This document shows, in pieces, positions 13,987-17,731 of a stretch of 17,731 bases of DNA. Made by a program: the position numbers and the translations under genes. The stretch's first letter is position 1. Every line of letters starts with the position of its first letter. The notes under the pieces are model-generated. The model ran no database searches. It had not been told where the DNA came from and saw nothing but the letters and a program-made list of their open reading frames with translations. This DNA is from an uncultured Armatimonadota bacterium (GTDB taxonomy: Bacteria; Armatimonadota; Armatimonadia; Armatimonadales; Armatimonadaceae), in NCBI GenBank assembly GCA_903881535.1, contig CAIRTT010000616.1, forward strand, positions 1 through 17,731, given 5' to 3'.

Positions 13987-14000
13987 GTAGCACTGTAGAT

Positions 14001-14016
14001 GTTTACGTACGTAAAC
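14001..14016. promoter_or_regulatory. Perfect 16-bp palindrome, possible operator
   Basis: GTTTACGTACGTAAAC is identical to its reverse complement. It lies 17 nt past the argH stop and 60 nt before the next minus-strand gene. It has no loop or T-run, so it looks like a dimer-binding site rather than a terminator. A TACAGT box on the minus strand lies just beside it. The binding protein is unknown. Confidence 0.45.
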
Positions 14017-14033
14017 TGCATTGCTGTTCCCGC

Positions 14034-15410
14034 TCAGAGCCCCAATGCAATGCGTGCTTGCACGAGCTGGTGATCAATGCTTGTGCGTGCAGTTCCACCA
14101 TACGATGTCCGTGCATTTGCACTTGCTGTGGGCGTAATCGCATCGAGGGCACGCTCTGTAAAGCGGACATCGTACTTTTGCAAATCAGCCAATGTCAGAT
14201 CTTCCAAGCCGACTCCAGCCTCAATGCTGCCCCGGACAACCCGGCCAACAATTTCGTGTGCTTCGCGGAACGGGACACCATCAACCGCAAGCGCATCGGC
14301 CAAATCCGTTGCAGTCGAAAAATCGCCATGCATGGATGCAAGCATCCGTTCCTTCTTAAACTTTGCATCGGAGAGCATTCGCTGCATTAGAGTGACACAG
14401 AGCTCTGTCGTCTCGACAGCATCGAAGAGAGGCTCTTTATCTTCCTGAAGGTCTTTGTTGTAAGCAAGGACGAGGCCCTTCATGAGAGTGAGGAGCGTCA
14501 CAAGGTCTCCATAAACCCGTCCACTCTTTCCACGAATCAGCTCAGCAACATCAGGGTTCTTCTTTTGAGGCATGATACTCGAACCCGTTGTAACGGCATC
14601 CGAGAGCTCAATAAAGCCAAACTCAGGTGACATCCAAAGCACAATCTCTTCTGCAAACCGCGACAGGTGCATCATCGTTATGCTGCAGGCAGCGGTGACT
14701 TCTATTGCAAAGTCACGGTCTCCAACGGCATCCAGTGAATTTTCGATAACCCCATCGAAACCCAGCTCCGCCGCGACCATGTGACGGTTCAGCGGATAAG
14801 GTGTCCCAGCAAGGGCACCTGCGCCAAGAGGAAGTAGATTCATCCTGGTACGAGCATCGACGATGCGCGATTCATCACGGCCAAGCATCCAGAAGTACGC
14901 CAACAGGTGGTGTGCCAGATAGACAGGCTGTGCGTGCTGATGGTGGGTCCGCCCAGGAAGGATGGCATCCGGGTTGGCATCCGCCAGCTCGACCAGCTGC
15001 TTACGAAGTCCATGCAGTGCCAGTTTCAGTGTGTCGCAGCGACCACGCAGCCACAGGCGAATATCGGTGGCGACTTGGTCGTTACGGCTACGTCCCGTAT
15101 GGAGTTTTCCAGCCACGGCCGGTCCAAGGCGTTCACGCAAGAGCTGTTCCACCGCAGAGTGTATATCTTCTGCATCCGGAGGAAGTTCAGCCTTACCAGC
15201 ATCGATGTCATCGCGCAGCGTCTCGAGACCAACAACTAGCGCGTCGGCATCGGCGGCGGGAATGATTCCCTGAACACCAAGCATCCTCGCATGCGCGATG
15301 GAACCAATAATGTCTTCGCGCCACATCTTGCGGTCAAATGGCAACGATTGATTGAACTGCCAGACAAGTGCATCTGTAGGAGTATCGAACCTTCCGCCCC
15401 AGAGTGCCAT
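14034..15410 (-). CDS. argH: Argininosuccinate lyase
   Basis: ArgH splits argininosuccinate into arginine and fumarate, the last step of arginine synthesis, as a cytosolic homotetramer. The 458-aa protein has the usual length and all family blocks: HTGRSRNDQ (104-112), THHQHAQP (155-162, with the conserved Thr-His) and the fumarase/lyase signature GSSIMPQKKNPD (276-287) carrying the catalytic serine. In the second block many homologues read THLQRAQP, so the His and His replacements are local variation and not loss of a key residue. GGAG lies 10 nt before the ATG. That ATG overlaps the stop of the 85-aa gene upstream as TGATG, completing a coupled argG - small gene - argH operon. Confidence 0.97.
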   Translation of the reverse strand: MALWGGRFDTPTDALVWQFNQSLPFDRKMWREDIIGSIAHARMLGVQGIIPAADADALVVGLETLRDDIDAGKAELPPDAEDIHSAVEQLLRERLGPAVAGKLHTGRSRNDQVATDIRLWLRGRCDTLKLALHGLRKQLVELADANPDAILPGRTHHQHAQPVYLAHHLLAYFWMLGRDESRIVDARTRMNLLPLGAGALAGTPYPLNRHMVAAELGFDGVIENSLDAVGDRDFAIEVTAACSITMMHLSRFAEEIVLWMSPEFGFIELSDAVTTGSSIMPQKKNPDVAELIRGKSGRVYGDLVTLLTLMKGLVLAYNKDLQEDKEPLFDAVETTELCVTLMQRMLSDAKFKKERMLASMHGDFSTATDLADALAVDGVPFREAHEIVGRVVRGSIEAGVGLEDLTLADLQKYDVRFTERALDAITPTASANARTSYGGTARTSIDHQLVQARIALGL

Positions 15411-15667
15411 CAGATTGCAGCTCCGTTTACATTACCGGGCGCCTTGAGCACAACGACCAAGTCGGCTCCAGCGAGTGTCTCGAAGACCTCTCCGCCCTCT
15501 TCATATTGATCGACGTAGGCATCACCAGGATTGACAGCAACAACCGTCCAGCCTTGCGCAATCTTGAAATTGACTTCCTCGGTCCCGAAGAAGGTGAGCG
15601 TTTCATCTTCAACACGCAGTCCGATTCTCACTTCTGGGGATGATCCCACTGACTTATTTGCACTCAT
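15410..15667 (-). CDS. Uncharacterised 85-aa protein between argG and argH
   Basis: A small protein that I do not recognise, locked between the last two genes of arginine synthesis. Its ATG overlaps the argG stop (ATGA, 4 nt) and its TGA overlaps the argH start (TGATG, 1 nt). It is acidic and mixed alpha/beta: VRIGLRVEDETLTFFGTE (13-30), then VNFKIAQGWTVVAVNPGD (32-49), a short acidic helix (YVDQYEEGG) and LADLVVV-type strand near the C-terminus. No signal peptide, cysteine cluster or catalytic signature is visible. It is too small for a known arginine-pathway enzyme. Position and coupling suggest a cytosolic factor made in step with ArgG and ArgH, but this is inference. Confidence 0.75.
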   Translation of the reverse strand: MSANKSVGSSPEVRIGLRVEDETLTFFGTEEVNFKIAQGWTVVAVNPGDAYVDQYEEGGEVFETLAGADLVVVLKAPGNVNGAAI

Positions 15668-17010
15668 GACTGTCCACTTTCCTGATCACCGAGCAGTGCC
15701 CGGATGCCATCGGCTGGCAGAGCCCCCAGTTGGGAATAAACGGCTAACTTCTGCCGTGAATCTGCGATGTCAAGGTTTCGCATTTGCAGCTGACCGATAC
15801 GGTCCAGCGGGCTAAATGGTGCATCCTCAACCTTTTCCATACTGAGGCGCTCTGGCTGATAGGTCAGCGCAGGGCCGGTTGTATCCAGAATGGAGTAGTC
15901 ATCACCGCGGCGAAGCTCAAGAACGACCGTTCCGGTCACAGCACGGCCAATCCACTTTGTGATGGTGTCACGGAGCATAAGGGCCTGCGGGTCAAACCAG
16001 CGCCCTTCATACAACAGACGTCCAAGCTTTCGGCCAAGGGTTCGGTAGTTGTCAATCGTGGACTCATTGTGAATGGCTGCGACGAGGCGTTCATACGCTG
16101 CGTGAAGCAAAGCCATTCCAGGTGCTTCGTAAATACCACGGCTCTTCGCCTCGATAATACGATTCTCGATCTGGTCACAGGTCCCAATACCGTGGCGGCC
16201 CCCTATACGGTTTGCCTCTTCCACCAGATCAACAGCGCTTCCAAACGTCTTGCCATTGATTTCCGTCGGGAAACCTTCCACAAACGTGATGGTCACGGTC
16301 TCAGCTGGGACATCCACGGATGCATCCCAGAACTTCACACCCATGATTGGCTCAACAATGTTCAGGCCATTTTGGAGAAATTCCAGATCTTTGGCTTCGT
16401 GCGTCGCACCCCAGATATTCGAGTCAGTTGAATAGGCTTTGTCAGCACTGTCGCGGTAAGGATAGCCATGTGATGTCAACCACTCAGACATTTCCTTACG
16501 ACCACCAAGCTCGTTGACAAATGTCTCATCCAGCCAAGGCTTGTAAATGCGCAGTGAAGGATTGGCCATTAGTCCATAGCGGTAAAAACGCTCGATATCG
16601 TTGCCTTTGTATGTCGAGCCATCTCCCCAGACTTCAACACCATCGGCGCGCATTGCTTGGACCAGAACCGTACCGGTAACAGCGCGGCCAATCGGCGTCG
16701 TGTTGTAGTACTTCTTGCCACCTGATTCGATATGGAATGCACCACAAATCAACGCAGCAAGGCCTTCAGCAACCAAGGGTTCACGGCAGTCGACAAGACG
16801 CGCTTGTTCGGCTCCGTATTCCATTGCCCGACGCGTGATGTCGTCGTAGTCTTTTTCATCCGGTTGGCCGAGGTTTGCCGTGTAAGCAAACGGGATTGCG
16901 CCTTTGTCACGCATCCACGCGATTGCCGCGGATGTGTCCAGACCACCAGAAAATGCGAGTCCCACCTTGTCGCCGATGGGGAGCGAAAGAAGTATCTTGC
17001 CGCTAGTCAT
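15664..17010 (-). CDS. argG: Argininosuccinate synthase
   Basis: ArgG joins citrulline and aspartate using ATP to form argininosuccinate, the second-last step of arginine synthesis. The 448-aa protein is of the longer, E. coli-like type and is closely similar to it along its length. AFSGGLDTSAA (19-29) is the PP-loop that binds ATP, and conserved blocks such as GDGSTYKGNDIERFYRYG and MGVKFWDAS follow. The open frame extends 54 codons further upstream, but the ATG at 17010 gives the natural MTSGKILLSLPIG start. No Shine-Dalgarno is present; a TACAAT box lies 9 nt before this ATG, pointing to a leaderless mRNA. It is the first gene of the argG - 85-aa gene - argH operon and is divergent from a GNAT acetyltransferase gene. 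Confidence 0.97.
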   Translation of the reverse strand: MTSGKILLSLPIGDKVGLAFSGGLDTSAAIAWMRDKGAIPFAYTANLGQPDEKDYDDITRRAMEYGAEQARLVDCREPLVAEGLAALICGAFHIESGGKKYYNTTPIGRAVTGTVLVQAMRADGVEVWGDGSTYKGNDIERFYRYGLMANPSLRIYKPWLDETFVNELGGRKEMSEWLTSHGYPYRDSADKAYSTDSNIWGATHEAKDLEFLQNGLNIVEPIMGVKFWDASVDVPAETVTITFVEGFPTEINGKTFGSAVDLVEEANRIGGRHGIGTCDQIENRIIEAKSRGIYEAPGMALLHAAYERLVAAIHNESTIDNYRTLGRKLGRLLYEGRWFDPQALMLRDTITKWIGRAVTGTVVLELRRGDDYSILDTTGPALTYQPERLSMEKVEDAPFSPLDRIGQLQMRNLDIADSRQKLAVYSQLGALPADGIRALLGDQESGQS

Positions 17011-17019
17011 GCCGGGGGC

Positions 17020-17025
17020 ATTGTA
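17020..17025 (-). promoter_or_regulatory. -10 box (TACAAT) of the argG operon
   Basis: TACAAT on the minus strand, 9 nt before the argG ATG at 17010. No Shine-Dalgarno precedes the ATG and no strong -35 is seen. Same arrangement as at 6742. Confidence 0.45.
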
Positions 17026-17076
17026 TCGCTTGGGCGGGTCGATGAGCGTAAAGCGAGTGGTACCAAACGCAGTTGG

Positions 17077-17082
17077 TAGAAT
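17077..17082 (+). promoter_or_regulatory. -10 box (TAGAAT) of the GNAT gene
   Basis: TAGAAT ends 5 nt before the ATG at 17088, so the predicted transcription start is at the start codon itself. No Shine-Dalgarno or clear -35 is present. Confidence 0.4.
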
Positions 17083-17087
17083 CGGGC

Positions 17088-17597
17088 ATGATTTCGATTG
17101 CCCGTTTAACCGACGATGACATTCCGGAAATTGCGGCTGCATTTGCCGTACTTGGGTGGAACAAACCGGCATCTCAATATTGGGCCTATCTGGATGAACA
17201 AGCTAAAAACAAACGTCTCGTGCTGGTGGCACGCATGGATGGTGTGTTTGCGGGCTACATCACGCTGCTGTTTGAATCACACCACGGAGAATTCCTAGCG
17301 ATAGGCGCACCAGAAATTGCGGACTTCAATGTGCTGCCGTGTTATAGGAATCGTGGAATCGGTCGTGCACTCATGGATGCCATCGAAGAGGAGGCACGGT
17401 CCGTGAACTCCATCGTTGGTATCGCTGTGGGGTTGACGGCCGACTACGGCGCCGCACAGCGGATGTATGTAAAACGTGGCTATATTCCGACGGGAGCGGG
17501 TTTGTTCGCCGATGGTAAAGCACCAAGTTACGGCGAACAGGTCACCGTAGATGATGGCTTATTACTCACATTTACAAAGAAGCTGGTGGATGGTTAG
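17088..17597 (+). CDS. GNAT-family N-acetyltransferase
   Basis: A 169-aa acetyl-CoA-dependent acetyltransferase of the GNAT fold. Motif A is ADFNVLPCYRNRGIGRALMDAIEEEA (78-103, shown here by its ends ADFNVLP and RNRGIGRAL), with the R-x-x-G-x-G/A pyrophosphate loop. Motif B is AQRMYVKRGYIPTG (123-136), containing the typical tyrosine. I start at the ATG at 17088, since an earlier TTG in frame lies inside the promoter box. The gene diverges from argG with 77 bp between starts. N-acetylglutamate synthases belong to this superfamily, so a link to arginine synthesis is possible, but the sequence does not show it; protein, antibiotic or small-molecule acetylation is equally possible. Confidence 0.88.
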   Translation: MISIARLTDDDIPEIAAAFAVLGWNKPASQYWAYLDEQAKNKRLVLVARMDGVFAGYITLLFESHHGEFLAIGAPEIADFNVLPCYRNRGIGRALMDAIEEEARSVNSIVGIAVGLTADYGAAQRMYVKRGYIPTGAGLFADGKAPSYGEQVTVDDGLLLTFTKKLVDG

Positions 17598-17616
17598 GAG
17601 TAATCCTCCATCCACC
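17585..17616. terminator. Hairpin spanning the GNAT stop codon
   Basis: GGTGGATGG (17585-17593) pairs with CCATCCACC (17608-17616), and after a 2-nt bulge AGGA (17596-17599) pairs with TCCT (17604-17607), leaving a 4-nt loop. It covers the TAG stop at 17595-17597. There is no T-run on either strand, so it may be a weak terminator or an mRNA 3'-end stabiliser between convergent genes. Confidence 0.4.
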
Positions 17617-17633
17617 GACACGATTAGCACACG

Positions 17634-17731
17634 TTAGCGTCGGCGGAAGAAGCCGATAACCACTAAGATAACGCCTATCACTAAGGCAACATTTGCAACA
17701 CCATAGAGTACTTTGCCAAGCCAAAGTGCAA
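17634..17731 (-). CDS. C-terminal end of a small membrane protein (partial, runs off right edge)
   Basis: A minus-strand frame enters from the right edge and ends at a TAA at 17634. The 31 visible residues contain LGKVLYGVANVALV and IGVILVVIGFF, then RRR at the end: one hydrophobic helix with a basic cytoplasmic stop-transfer tail. It may be the anchor of a larger surface protein or the end of a small inner-membrane protein. It converges on the GNAT gene. Too little is visible to name it. Confidence 0.5.
   Translation of the reverse strand, partial: ALWLGKVLYGVANVALVIGVILVVIGFFRRR

Noticed and set aside
15784..16431. A 215-codon open frame on the plus strand inside argG
   Set aside because: It is wholly antisense to a strongly conserved argG sequence and has no ribosome site or recognisable product; open antisense frames are expected from the codon bias.
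1..17731. CRISPR arrays, insertion sequences or prophage genes
   Set aside because: No regularly spaced repeats, terminal inverted repeats, transposase or phage-like proteins were seen on either strand.

Overview
The window is about 17.7 kb of tightly packed bacterial chromosome, moderate in GC (about half or slightly more, by eye). It contains no insertion sequence, phage module or CRISPR array. Gene content points to a diderm (Gram-negative-type) bacterium: an LptD/OstA-like outer-membrane beta-barrel protein, a Tat-exported Gfo/Idh/MocA oxidoreductase and several envelope proteins that are hard to place. That mix, plus a bacterial myo-inositol oxygenase, would fit Armatimonadota or a Planctomycetes/Verrucomicrobia-like lineage. 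This is inference only, because no rRNA or lineage marker is present.

Left part (1-4686, almost all minus strand). From right to left: metK (SAM synthetase), a TMEM14-like membrane protein and mgsA (methylglyoxal synthase), joined by 1-3 nt overlaps. A small plus-strand membrane protein follows, then a complete myo-inositol oxygenase gene, a 93-bp decayed 3' fragment of a second myo-inositol oxygenase gene, prfB with an intact programmed +1 frameshift, and the 5' part of a 5'-nucleotidase-like gene that overlaps prfB and runs off the window.

Centre (4717-9524). This is a divergent envelope locus. A 671-aa secreted protein I do not recognise is transcribed leftward towards metK. A 415-aa protein with a C-terminal Ig-like domain and an LptD-like barrel protein, overlapping by 13 nt, are transcribed rightward. 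Next come a Tat-dependent Gfo/Idh/MocA oxidoreductase and a coupled TIM-barrel sugar isomerase (9567-11713).

Right part (11714-17731). It holds a minus-strand tRNA-Gln(CUG) with its own promoter and terminator; an RsbW-type anti-sigma/ATPase protein; a DUF2231-like membrane protein with an overlapping NTF2-like lipid-anchored or membrane-anchored partner; and a bidirectional terminator. Beyond it on the minus strand lie a two-gene unit (membrane protein plus a very acidic protein) and an arginine operon, argG - 85-aa unknown - argH, with every junction overlapping. A GNAT acetyltransferase diverges from argG, and the C-terminus of a small membrane protein enters from the right edge.

Three things stand out: (i) the uncharacterised small protein coupled on both sides between argG and argH; (ii) the divergent envelope locus whose right arm lacks visible signal peptides; (iii) several promoter-like TANNNT boxes 5-9 nt from start codons with no Shine-Dalgarno sequence, suggesting leaderless mRNAs alongside SD-led genes. 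All coordinates, motifs and alignments were read by hand; no database search was run.
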